64,000 nucleotides of DNA from Steinernema hermaphroditum. Its lineage: Eukaryota > Nematoda > Chromadorea > Rhabditida > Steinernematidae. This document shows, piece after piece, positions 11,535 to 22,834 of this stretch (position 1 is its first letter; each line of letters begins with the position of its first letter). The position numbers were made by a program, and so were the translations under genes. The stretch covers positions 6,944,001 to 7,008,000 of the forward strand of contig CM059622.1 in assembly GCA_030435675.1 (NCBI GenBank). The letters are read 5' to 3'. The notes under the pieces are model-generated. The model saw only the letters and a program-made list of their open reading frames with translations. It made no database searches and was not told the origin of the DNA.

Positions 11535-13262
11535 ATGTTGCAGCGAGGCGCTGCCGCGCTCCTCTGCCTGGCTCTTAGTGTTGCATTTGTGGAAGCGCAG
11601 TTCACTTTGGGCCGGTCATGCTTCTGTAAGGGTCCGGAGGGTGAAGCGGTAGACGAGTGTCCATGTGACGGTGAAGCCTCGATCGATGACTTCAATAATC
11701 GTCGAGTTTTCCCCATCCTTCAGCGTCTTCTCCAGAAGGACTTCTTCCGATTCTATAAGGTGAGCAGTTCTGTGTTCCGTTTTCGAGGTGAATATGTGTT
11801 TCGAGGTGAATATGGCAAAGACGTGTCCGTTTTGGCCTGATGAACGCCAATGTGGCTTGAACAAGTGTGGCATTGATGACTGCGACCACGAAGTTCCACC
11901 TGCGCTGAAGGTTTCGAGGGTCGTTTCCATGGTACGAACCGTTACTACTAACAAGTTCTACTTTGCACGATTTTTTTTAGGGCGGCTCGCCTTCTTCAAC
12001 CTCTTTGGCCGAAGCGAAGGACGCCGACGACAAGCCGGGTTGCAAACAAACCATCAGCAACCAGTTCGATCCTTTGGATGCGTCACTAAGCGATGACAAC
12101 CAAGCACAACTCCAGCACATGGACATGCACAAATTTTGCGACTGTGACGATGAATAACATATGAATATTGTGACTAATTTATTGGTTCAGATGAGGACTC
12201 CAGTGACGCGCGATATTACGATATGGCGAAGAATCCTGAAAGATACACCGGATACAGTGGAAACTCGGCTTGGAAGGTGTGGAAGGCGATATACGAGGAG
12301 AACTGCTTTAAGCCAGAGAACAACAGCGGTAGGTACTCATCCTATTACTCTGCGACTCCTTTCCATTCAGATCTTTGCCTGGAGAAAAAAGTGTTTCAGC
12401 GGCTGATGTCAGGAATGCACTCCGCTATTTCGATTTCCATTTCATCGCATAACTACAAACCAGGTAAGCTTTGACCGGTGGAGCTTATCTTCAGGTTCGT
12501 GTTCGTTTCAGCTCCAGCTGGTTTTGGATCGGGAACATGGTTCAGAAACAACAAGATGTTCGAGAAGGCCTTCGGAACATCTGTGAGCGCCGAAGGACCT
12601 GAGCGACTGAAGAACGTTTACTTTGTGTATCTTCTGGAGCTGCGGGCGCTGATGAAGGCCGCCCCCTATTTGCAGCAGGAGCTTTTCTTCACTGGAAACG
12701 AGGAGGTCCGAAAACGCTTTGCACATTTGATTTAAATAATGTCTTTAGGAAGACAGAGAGACCCGGAAATTGGTGGAAAATCTGATGGAAGTCGTTAACT
12801 CGTACCGCCACCAGTTCGATGAAACTGAAATGTTTACGGTAACGAAAGTTTTGAACGGTTTCAATCTACAGTGTATGTACGCTGCAGGGTGTCGAATCAC
12901 ACGCAAGAGAGCTACGCGAAGAGTTCCGTCAGCACTTCGTTAACATTTCGCGGATCATGGATTGTGTCGAATGTGATAAATGCCGACTGTGGGGCAAACT
13001 GCAAACACACGGAATGGGAACTGCCTTGAAGATTCTCTTCTCTGATCTGCCCTCGTCTTTGTTTAAATCATCGGAAGGGTTAAAATGCGAGTTTACAAGG
13101 TATCTGATCCCATTGCTACATATTTTACTGAATAACGATGCGTTTAGAAACGAACTTGTGGCACTATTCCAAAGCTTCGGGCGCTACGCGTCGAGTATTC
13201 GGGAAGTTGAAGAGTTCCGAAAGGAAGCTACGGGCGACACTTACAGGCGGATCGAGCTCTGA
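11535..13262 (+). CDS. ero-1: ERO1-type endoplasmic reticulum thiol oxidase, copy 2
   Basis: A tandem paralogue of the preceding gene. Nine exons: 11535-11759, 11806-11931, 11981-12143, 12191-12328, 12371-12463, 12512-12705, 12749-12838, 12888-13099 and 13148-13262, joining in phase to 451 residues. The signal peptide, the outer cysteines [16 protein letters not shown], the FAD-region helices and the catalytic CVECDKC are all intact, so it should be active. An in-frame ATG six bases upstream (11529) is an alternative start. I chose the one matching copy 1. The acidic linker after exon 3 is shorter than in copy 1. From about 12478 to 13080 the gene, introns included, is almost identical to copy 1, while its 5' half and last exon have diverged. 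Confidence 0.94.
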
Positions 13263-13763
13263 CCGTAAATGTTATGATGTGGTTTTGCATACTTTGTTGT
13301 TGTTAATGGTATTTAATGACTTGTACTTTTTGTTGTTGACGTGGAAAGGTGCCTGTATCAGATGGGGGCGTCAGAGGAGCCAAGATCACAGACAAGGAAA
13401 GAATTGTTTTCGACTCTTACCAAACATCTGCTCCTTTGTGAGGTAGATAAGAATCCTAAGAATTCCAATCACGTAGACACATTCAAATAACATTAAAAAT
13501 CCATTCAATTGACTTCTCCGTATTTGCAACCGTTGCGTCCTACTTAACGTTGGCCTCCGCTTTTCCTTTTGTAAGCTTACGAGATCCCCGTTGTTTGAGT
13601 TTTGAACCGGATCTTTTGAATCGTTCAGCACACAACTTGCTTTCGAGTCCACTCACGAAATAATATAAATTCCCAGAGAGAACGAAATCCAATCGCGGAA
13701 AACTACAAAACTGCAAAGGTCCGTGTAAACAGAGTTGCCATCGGCCCTGACACCTCTGTCACG
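13263..13763. other. Intergenic region between ERO1 copy 2 and the chemoreceptor
   Basis: No gene is visible. The short open frames here have no splice or family support. Confidence 0.5.
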
Positions 13764-14900
13764 ATGATCATTCCCTTCTGCAATGGAAGCGTGCTTGTTC
13801 TACAAGATTACAGTAATCGAGTTAACTACTACCCCCATCAAACGACTGTTTCTGCTGGCATCTACTTCCTCCTCTTCTGGGTTGCGCTCGTTCCGCAGAG
13901 TTTTCTTTTGATCACCTGTGTGTAAGTGTTCCTTCTTGAGGGGTGCCGGTCAAGTAGGACTCGCTTCCAGGAAAAGGCATCTGATTCACTTCTCCTGCTT
14001 CAAGCTCATGCTGATCATCTGCGTGCTCGACATCTGCAATTTGGTCAACTGTGCCCTGACTAGGAGTGTGCTCTCACTCTTCGACGTTCACCACTGCAAC
14101 TCAGGGATGTGGGTCGCCTACTACGGTCACATGGTGCTCTGTAAGTGTCTTCTCGGAACTGCTGACCACGTAAAACTCAGTTTTCTGGTGGGCCTATTGC
14201 GCGGCAAACGTCATTCTCGCCATTAATCGACTGATCGAGTTCCTCAGCAAGTCCTGGTCGAACTTCTTCTTCCAGGGCTACCGTACTTGGCTCTGGGTGA
14301 ATCTCATACTACTGTATCCGACTGCTCTGGAAGCCCTCTGCCCCGAACGGTTCTATTTCTTCGATCCTTTCGAAGGACATTGGCATTTCCAGTTTTTGGA
14401 CGAAGAAGGCCGCGAAAGCCTGAACTACGTCTTACTGTACAACAACGTCACCAAAATCTGTATTATTCTCATCAGCTACAGTACTCTAATGCTTTTGCTG
14501 AGAAAAGAGTTGAGACTCACTGGGGCACGCCACAACGACTTGCAGGTTAAGGTAATTTGTGGGCACTTTAAGCGTTTTAAAAGCGACGTCTCTCAGCTCT
14601 CGATTCAAGCCTGCATTCTAGCGGCGGCCTGCGTATTGGGCGGAATGACCCCGATCGTCATGGCCTACTATCCCGTTAGGAACTTCCCGTTCAATAGTTT
14701 CCTCTCAAACATTATGTGGATAAGTCAGCACGGTGCGTGAGTGAGTCGAAAACGCGGAGGAAACCTATTTTTCAGCTGCATCTGGCTTTGTCTACGCCCT
14801 CATAAATAGCCAAGTGAAGATGACGATACGCGAATGTCGCGAGAAGGTGTCGGTGAAGAAGAAAGTTTCTACAGTAGCCGTGACAGTAATTCCGAATTGA
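13764..14900 (+). CDS. Seven-transmembrane serpentine chemoreceptor (nematode Srt/Srx-like)
   Basis: Probably a G-protein-coupled chemosensory receptor of sensory neuron cilia. Five exons: 13764-13921, 13971-14140, 14181-14551, 14597-14732 and 14776-14900. Hydrophobic segments follow the 7TM pattern: AGIYFLLFWVALVPQSFLLI, LIICVLDICNLVNCAL, a third ending AANVILAINRLIEF (the position of the DRY-type motif), WLWVNLILLYP, ICIILISYSTLMLL, IQACILAAACVLGG, and a seventh ending SGFVYALINSQ. A basic cytoplasmic tail follows. The NR motif after helix 3 and a mid-loop Cys support the nematode serpentine receptor superfamily. The class (Srt versus Srx or Srw) is a guess. Removing the 45-base intron at 14552 restores the helix 6 spacing. 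The stop at 14900 faces the MKS1 stop about 105 bases away. Confidence 0.75.
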
Positions 14901-15004
14901 GATGGAAGATGTGAACTATGTGCTTGTATGGATACAAACATGCATACCCCCCTATCCGCCCCTATTTCTAGTTCATCTTACATAGTTTATGCTGAGTGGC
15001 AACT

Positions 15005-16887
15005 CTACATGCGGGGCTCTTCCTGTCGTTGCCGATTCAAGGGAAATACAGGGTTTTCAAACAAAAAAAGGCCGAAATTGGGCGTATTTTCGATCACGTC
15101 TTCTGGTTTCTGTGCGTTCCCAGCTTCAGAAGTTCTCTTTTTGCGTTTTCGAACTCCATCAGCACTTTCATTATTCTCCAATGCAGACTTGCATTCATTC
15201 TGCAATACGCGAATACGAGCTCAAAGGTACGGTAGCTTACCCTATCCTCGACATCAGTTTACCGTACTTCAGATGCTTCATAACCGCTTCGGAGACAAAT
15301 CTCTTGCTATGCATTACACATTCACATTTTATCTCGAGGAATCCGCTCGATTCCGTCGTGATTCCGATTCTCGACTGTTTGTTGTGCTAAACGTTTGGCT
15401 GTTCGTAAGCTATCGTAACCCGAGGAACTGTGAAACCTCGCTAGAACTGGGACTGATCAATTCTATCGCCGTTAGATCGACGGCTTGGCCTATGAAGAGC
15501 TCCTTGAGGGCCGAAGAACTCACTCCGGAGTCGACAGGACGCCACGTGGGAACGGTTACGGTGTTTCTGAATACGGGAGTTTTAAGTGATATCTGGAAGG
15601 CTTAGATTACGCGTGAGTCTCCACAGGCAGACTGTAGGATCCATAGCCGTCGACATAGTGTCTTCCCCAGTAGTCTTCGGAGCAAACGCGAAAAAGAAGT
15701 CGAGGCCAGAGGAGCGCCCGATGCGGAGCGGACGCTTCCTTGGCGAGCAGGTCAAACTGGAGAGGGAACCCGAAATGGGTCACTTCATTCTGAAGAGCAA
15801 AATAGTGATCTGGAGCCATTCCTCAAATCACAAACTCCGTCATCGTCTTCTTTGATGTAGCAACTCTGAGTACGCCCCGCCAGCAGAGATGTCTCCTGGG
15901 CCGATATGTGAGTGGGTAGGTCGAGTTTGTACTCGATGTAGTACTGTGTCCTTGGGAAGTTGATTCCTCTCTCTAAACAGAGGCTATCATGGAGAACGGC
16001 ACTGTGGGAAGCCGACCGATTTGGAGCAGATAGGAGAGGTGCACTTCGTCCCTGTCCGACACCTCGAAGAGTTCAAGGTGCTCTTCTGTTGACGGTTTCT
16101 GGAAGGCGCATCAAGTATGACCCCAAGAAGCTCACCTTTGCCTCGTTCAAAGCGGAGAACTCCTTGTATTCGTCCACCTTCAAAGTGACTTTGTACATCC
16201 CATGGCGCGTTTCGATGCCGATATTCCGATCAGCGTAGTCGGGATCAAAGATCAAACAGTTCGTTCCATAGGCTTTGATGGTGCAGAGGGTGTAAACATC
16301 GTGTTTGTCTTCTTTTGGGTCACTAAAAGGGTAGCTGGAGAGGAGGGATACTGCACGCAGAGGGGGAAGTGTGAATGTCTCTTGCTTCAAATCGTGTGAT
16401 TCTCTTTTTGACCTTGCGATTTGAAAGAATCCCTTACGATTCGCGGTCGAAAACTCCCAAGAAGACAAGAATTTCCATCTGAGTGGCCGAGAAGTCGATT
16501 TGGCGATTGTGCTCACGTTGCTCCTTCGACGGCAAGTCGACAATTTTGGTTTTTTGCCTTCTTGGTTTTCTTCGTCGCAAGTGAGGACCGTCTTCTGGCG
16601 TCTAAAGGCTCTGGTTACAGCGGAAGTGGAGGTTTCTCAACCTGATTTTCGGGAACATCTGGACATCGTGTGAAGATCCTTTCGTTCAGATTTGAGTAGT
16701 CGTGCGGCAAAAGGGCCGTGTTGTCGCGGAATTGGACGATCGGGTTCTCGATGCGTTCCTGCCAGTGAATAAGCTTCAGTTCGTCCGAACGAGGCGCGCC
16801 TTCATATGGCTGAATGCCGACTTTGAAGCGCAGTTTGGAAAGCGGTGCATTCAGGTAGTAGGTCTTCGGAATCACCTCCGACGCCAT
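15005..16887 (-). CDS. mks-1: MKS1 (Meckel syndrome type 1) B9-domain protein
   Basis: MKS1 is part of the B9 complex at the ciliary transition zone. Read on the minus strand, the start at 16887 gives MASEV... and then IHWQERI and ERIFT, matching the N-terminal WQEK / RRIFT blocks of MKS1. Later exons give MEILVFLGVFDRE, then DKHDVYTLCTIKAYG and GMYKVTLKVDEY. The B9 core ends with CSEDYWGRHYVDGYGSYSLP, equivalent to the F/YWxRxxVxGYGxxxLP signature. The next exon has VTVPTWRPVDSG (the TWRP block), then SRIGITTESSGFLEIK. The last exon ends at 15005 with a lysine-rich tail not expected in the family. An upstream in-frame ATG at 17052 exists, but the chosen start fits the family. In sensory nematode neurons it would act in the same cells as the flanking chemoreceptor. 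Confidence 0.9.
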
Positions 16888-18656
16888 GGAACGCAGGGTC
16901 ACTATGGGCGCAGATGCGTTGTGCAAGCGCAGCGCTGCGTTGTCATGGACACGATGTTCAGACGATGCGGGTGGCGCGAGGGCTACAGATGACCGTCGGT
17001 CAAGACTTTCAACGGTGTGCGATAAAGAGGTCAATGAAAAGAGATAGATCACAAGCAGCGCAACGTTTACAAAAGCTTGGGTTGAAAGGAAGAAAGGAAC
17101 AATGCATTTTCATGTTTTCAGGATTTTACTTCCCGATAAGGACTCTAAGACCTTCCTTTCCAACTGACCATTCATCCTTAGTTGCTCAGTCCTTTCAAAC
17201 CAGACCTTAAACAAAACCTTTAGCAGATCTTCTTTCATCCTTTCATCATTTAGTTTCGGGTTCTGAGCTCAGGGTTCTTTGAGCTTTGTATTGCTTTCGC
17301 AAAGCCCCAGATGTCCTAATGGCCTCGCATAGCGCCATCCGTCGACATTGGCGCTTATTACGACGTCTTTCTCTCACGATCGCCCACTCTTTGTCACTCA
17401 AAACCTCCAATGTTGCCCGTTCATGGGTCCCGCAGCGATAACCCTGCACGCATGGTTGGCGGCAGTTCCTCGTTTTCAGTTTGACGCTCTCTCGCCTGCG
17501 TGGCGATCCGTTTTCTGCGTTTCGCTTCCGGTGTTGACTCTGACGCTGTTGGCTCTTTTCTGAGCGTTTTTAGAGGTTACAAGATGTGGAGGTTCTCGTA
17601 ATAATCTCTGGTTATGGCGCGTTTCCACCGGATTGTGGAAGCGCGTTTCCACCGGATTGTGAAAGCGCGTTTCCACCGGATTGTGAAAGCGCGTTTCCAC
17701 CGGATTCTCCTGCGTTTTGGTGTTTTACTGACCGGGGAGAGCATTGTGCTCATCGGAGGCTCAGATCCAGCATCGGGATGAGATAGCAAGAGATAAATGC
17801 GGTACTGGGTGTGAATTAATTGAATGCCGTTCGAAGTCATCGTGCAGGATCACCGTGCGACATCTGTTAAGTCCGCCTGATCCACCCCTTCCAATTTCTT
17901 CACTTCACAATTTCTTCGCACTAAATGCGTTTGGGTGGGAAATTGCGACACTTGTTTTGCCGTATTTGTAAAGACATTACGCGACGTGTATTAGAAATTC
18001 GTTGCGGATGTAAATATTCTGGTTGTAAATTAGGACAGGGGCGATAAACATTTCACTTTGAGCCTGCCAGTTTGCGACTTCGATAGACAATCGACTTCGA
18101 TTGCAATCAGCTGATTTTAATAATAGAAGTGATCAAGACTTGGTGAGCGACCGCTAGCATTTCCACCTTAAACTTTAAATGAATGTTTGTATTTGTGTTG
18201 CTTGTATATCAAGAATATCTCACTGGTGGGCGTTATTTGAGCTCTTCGATAGCCAGGCAACGGCCGATCGCGTTTTTTGTCCTTCCAAGTTGTTTGCATT
18301 TGCAAAGTTGGCTTTATATTTGAACTGCTGTGATATATGTATAATCTGCTGTGTTGTGATGACTTCACTGGCGCAAATCTGGATGTGGTTTGTCTCTTTA
18401 CTATTCTCATCATTGTTTCCCTAAACCTAGGTACTCAGATTCCAAATTGAACCTACCTCACTGAGCATTTGCGCAATTTGCGTCTTGTAAATGTACTGAA
18501 CGATTCAAAGCGACGGAGTACAGAATAATGTCCGGGTTTTGCTGGTGTTTGTGATGTGTCGTGCGTCGTTTTGCGAGATTTTTTTGTTTTATTTCGTTTT
18601 ACAAAATCTAATGTTGCAATTGTTTCAGAGTGAACTCCGCTACGGAGACGCATACG
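16888..18656. other. Divergent intergenic region between MKS1 (-) and INCENP (+)
   Basis: Promoters for both genes should lie here. It contains a 24-base tandem repeat at about 17617-17710 (listed separately) and otherwise no supported gene. A TGTTTCAG at 18623-18628, about 29 bases before the INCENP ATG, is a good trans-splice acceptor candidate. Confidence 0.5.
17617..17710. repeat. 24-base tandem repeat, about four units
   Basis: The unit GCGCGTTTCCACCGGATTGT plus GAAA or GGAA recurs with a period of 24 bases, and the last unit is truncated. Each unit is a whole number of codons, so open frames run through it on both strands. The surrounding sequence gives no reason to call it coding. Confidence 0.9.
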
Positions 18657-20755
18657 ATGGACAGCGAAGACACCATGGCTCGCGATAAACAGATCTGGTC
18701 CGATCTGTTCGTGAAGCAATTAAATATGAGTTCCGTGTTGCTGCCCATGCAAGAATTTGTCAATGAGAACTTCGCGCACCCGCTGAATTGCCGCATGGCC
18801 GCATTTGTCGAATTCAAGGATTCAGTGAAAGAGCGAGTGAAGGAGTTCAAAAGGGTCAGTGGAAAATGTTATAGAAAAAGTGGTGTATTTTCGTCGTTTA
18901 GGTCCCAGCAACTCCAAAGAAAAAACGTCAAGATCGTGACAACTACAAGATCACACTCGAAGAGTTTGCCAGCAACCTTCAAAGACTGAATTTGGATGAC
19001 AGCGAGGTCAATGAGATCATGCAGTACGAGAACGTCCCGGCGTATGTATTTTGCGGAAAATCATGTGGTTTAAAAGAGCGTTGTTTAGGCGTGCCAGGTC
19101 GGAAACGAGAACACCCGATCTTGATATTCTTGAAAAGAAGAAGTCCAAGTCTGTCTTCCCGACTTCAGCTACTCCAAAACTGCCACCATCTGCAGTTAAA
19201 GCAAGCCGAGTTCGTGTCGGGTCAGTCAGTCGAACACCAGTAACGCGTTCTATGGCCGCTAGATTGGCTGGAGCCTCTCAAGTCTCAACCCCAGTAACCT
19301 CTCGAAATCCTCATCTGACTTCTACACCCGGAAGCAGCCGAACACGCACGACTAACGACAGGCGTATACTAAAAGAACAAAGTGAAATGAAGCTGGAATG
19401 TGCCAGTATTAACCGAGACGAGCGCCTTCGTGAGGATGTTGAGAGAAAGCGAAGGTTTGCGTTTACGCTATAGACATATCTTTACGGGCATGTGCTTCAG
19501 AGAGCGTGAAGATCGCGAACGTCGTGTTCAGCTCAACTTGAAGGAGAAGAAGCGTGCTGAAGAAAAGAAGCAGGAGAAGGTCAAAGAACGCGAACGCTTG
19601 GTGGAGCAGCTTCGCGTGGAGCAGCTGAATGCAACGAAGAAAGCCGCCGCCAGCCCTTCTCGCGTTCGTGCGATGGTCCAAAGTCCTGCTCGCGCGATGG
19701 CCCAAAGTCCTTCTCGTGCCTACATCGTTCCAAATGCCCAGAAATCGCATATCCCGCGATTTGAGTAAGCGCCATCCGTACAGCACAAATATAGAGACGA
19801 AAGTTTCAGACGACCCACAGCCGCGTCAAAAGCAAAGACAGCCACATCCAAGGGCCCTGTGGCGAAGTTCCTCAAGCATGGCGAACAGCACGAAACGGCA
19901 AGCAAAATTCCTGCTCATATGAGCGCAGCGAGTAGCATGGAAAGTGTCTTCTCGAACGGAACGGAAGCCGACGAGAAGGAGGCCAAGCGACGAGCGGATG
20001 CGGAAGCCAGGATACTTCGGCAGCAACAAAGAGAGGAACTTGCCCGTCAGAAGAAACTCGCCAAAGAGGAGGCGTTGCGGAAAAAAGCCGCTGAGAAAGA
20101 GGAACAGGACAGAAGGGCAGCTGAAGAGGAGCGCAAGCGCATCGCTGAGTTGAAGGCTGAGGAAGAGGAGCGCAAGAGGGCTGCTGTTGAAGAGGCTGCG
20201 CGCAAGCGTGCCGCTGAAGAAGAAAAGCGCCGTCCACAAGAAGCTAAAGTCGCCAAGGGTACGCTTAAGACTCCTCTCCTTCCCAAGAACTCAACAGTCG
20301 CTAGCGAGTGAGCCTGAGAGAATATTTTCGTAATAATAGAGATTGGTTGTTTTAGGTACGATATGACGCCGGACAAGGTTTACAAAGAGAGTTCGGAAAC
20401 GAATTACAACATCGAGGACCTCAGCTCTGGAGACGAGACCGACGACGATGAGAATCCGCGCAAGAAAGTTCCGTACTGGGCGCAGTGTACGTTCTCACCG
20501 TTGTAGCTGTCCTTATTGATTGTTATTGTAGCCGAACAAATTGCGAGAGCCGCCAAAGACCAGGCCAAGTTGGATCCTCAGTTTGCCGACCGCCTATTCC
20601 CTCCACTCGTAGTGCCTGAACTCGGTGATATCTTCGGCCGCCATCCATCCCGTTATCCTCAACGAACGTCATCAGCACACTGGCAGTCACCATTGGAAGC
20701 CCCGAAAATCGGACGTAGTCGAATGCCTGCAAAGAGGAAGCTGCACTCCTCGTAA
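18657..20755 (+). CDS. icp-1: INCENP, inner centromere protein (chromosomal passenger complex)
   Basis: INCENP scaffolds the chromosomal passenger complex and activates Aurora B kinase. Seven exons: 18657-18854, 18902-19041, 19089-19454, 19501-19764, 19810-20307, 20356-20486 and 20532-20755. They join in phase to 606 residues. The N-terminus is a helical region (survivin/borealin-binding position) and is followed by a basic, Ser/Thr/Pro-rich linker. About 150 residues are a charged coiled-coil/single-helix stretch rich in EEERKR and AAEKEE. The C-terminal IN-box begins KKVPYWAQ and contains LGDIFGRHPSRY, followed by QRTSSAHWQSP. The TSS is the motif phosphorylated by Aurora B. Two imperfect repeats (Q-S-P-A/S-R-A) lie near residue 310. 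Confidence 0.93.
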
Positions 20756-20923
20756 TCTCATGTTCATAAAAATAATATTTTCGGAGGTGTACATTGTTGG
20801 GTGTGACTTGTTATTATTGTACTCGCTGCAAAGAAAATCTATAGAAATGTCTTCTCTGATTTCTGTGTTACGTTATATTGTAGCCGAGAAAGTTTTCATT
20901 TGGGGGCGGTGATAGTGTCTTTT

Positions 20924-22834
20924 TTATCTATAGCCGAGCAGCAATCTGATGACAACCACAATTTTGAGCCAAATTGTAACTGCTATGGAAGTAAATGTAC
21001 TGTAGGATAGAACGCCTATTTTCAGATGTTCTGCCTTTTGCTCTTTGTTGGAAAAAGTGACTTCGAACAGGGAATCTTCAGGCACTTGGGTGATCCTCCT
21101 AACGTTCCTTGAGGCTGGGCTGATGTGAAAGTGGGAGAAAGAGAAGTGGGGAAGCAGGTCCTCGGTCAGCATCAAAAAGGCGATCTAAATGTTTCTCACC
21201 GTAAGCATTCACTTTCCATTTGGACAGCGAACGGAGGGGGGGAGCGGTCGAGCAGCCTCGCAGACATTTCTTGCAGGAAGTTCTGCAAAAGATGCAGCAA
21301 AGACCACTCGACCGCTCGCCCCGTCTAGTTCCCCCTGTAGATGAGACAGTGTCTGGAGAGGTCTGTCTCAAGAGGCTCACCTGACTGCGTTCGCCGATGG
21401 AAAGTGACTTAGCCTTCCCCACACACACGACGAACTTTCTATTTCCGCGGTACTCCTTGACCGCCAAGGTGCAGCTGGAAACGATTCTGACGGTGGTTTC
21501 ATTGGGAACGTCCATCAAGAAGACTGAATGCGATATTCCAAGGTAAAGTTCCCTCTTGGAGCTATGAGTTAGTGCCGCGTGGGATAGTTCGAGCTTTGCA
21601 GATGGGAAGTGGCGTAAGGGTGACAGCCTCTCTGCACACACAACGTTTGCCCCTTCGATGCATATTGTGTTTTTGTGGGGTTTGTCACTTTTCAGCCACG
21701 TCTGAAAGTAATTGAGCAGACCTCTACGTCTAGTAGACGTCACCAACCTGAAAGAGTTTGTCGATAGCCTGGGAGAACTCTCCGTTGGATCGGAGATTGA
21801 TCTTCAAGCGAAGACTTGTGGCGTAGTTTTCCGCCATCAGGGGCAGCAGATGCATGAGGTCCTCAGATGAACTCAGTTTCACTTGCAGCAGTTTGGGTGC
21901 AGGCGACAGTAAGCGCTGAAAGAGTTTGGCGCTTTTGGAGCGATGCAGACCCATTCGGAAGTCAACGCTTTCAATCCCTGATGGAAGTCGCTTCAAGATT
22001 GGCGTTGTGTCGTCTTCCTAGAACAGATGACTCTAGATAAACTAGGCACATTTCACATGTTACCGAGAAGTGACAGAAAACGGCCCTTTGAAGGTGATCG
22101 AGCGCGATGTTTCCCAAAATTTCCAAGTCTCTCGATCGGTACAGTCCTAACTCCTTGCATTTGAATCGAGATAGAAAGGCGATCTTCTTTTGGATGTCGT
22201 CTACCTCTTCTTCGTGGGGCTTCAGGATGCTCAATTTGGCGAATTCTGTTCCATGCGGAGACAATATTTCACATTCGACGTCGATGTCTCCCGCTCTGCA
22301 GAAATGAACTGAATGTCCATTGAAAAATCCAAGAATGAAGAATAAGCCCAAAAATTGAAATGTTTCTATGTGGTTGTAGAAAACATCGTCTATTTGTGTC
22401 GGTAGCGATCGGCCGGGTCTTCCAATCGCTCTCTCAGAAATGAGTTGAGTGAGCGGGCGCTTTTGGCCGCCATTGTGGGCGCAGTGATCGATCCGGCTCT
22501 CAGAAGACTTAGAACACAAATTTGTTGATATTATTGACAAAATATTAAATAAATATATATTATAAATAAAAACATCATAAAAGAACCATGTTTTGATTTA
22601 AATAGATTTTCAAAACAAGCTAAAAATAATGTAAATCTATAATAAAGAATCATGTAGCTCAGGATCTCAGAATCACTTGCTGGCGACTTACCCAAACATC
22701 ATGAGCTTGTAGCAGAGCTGCTCATCGATGCAGTTTTTAAATCGTCGGGAAATTCCTCTGATGTTCAGCCACGTCTCTTTGTCGTCGCAATGTTTCACAA
22801 TAGACCAGACGACTTCTGGAGGTAGACGATACAT
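20924..22834 (-). CDS. F-box protein (putative SCF substrate adaptor)
   Basis: F-box proteins link substrates to the Skp1-cullin ubiquitin ligase. Six minus-strand exons (22834-22692, 22295-22064, 22017-21748, 21701-21381, 21334-21213 and 21107-20924) join in phase to 423 residues. The first exon reads MYRLPPEVVWSIVKHCDD, then a ...WLNIRGISRRFKNCID stretch, which is the LPxE-start helix pattern of an F-box. The remaining 370 residues have alternating charged and hydrophobic segments with no domain I can name. This resembles the fast-evolving nematode F-box families with FTH or DUF38-like C-termini, but I could not confirm that. The start codon lies five bases after a CTTTCAG, so it may be trans-spliced. 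Intron 1 is AT-rich and 396 bases long. Confidence 0.75.
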
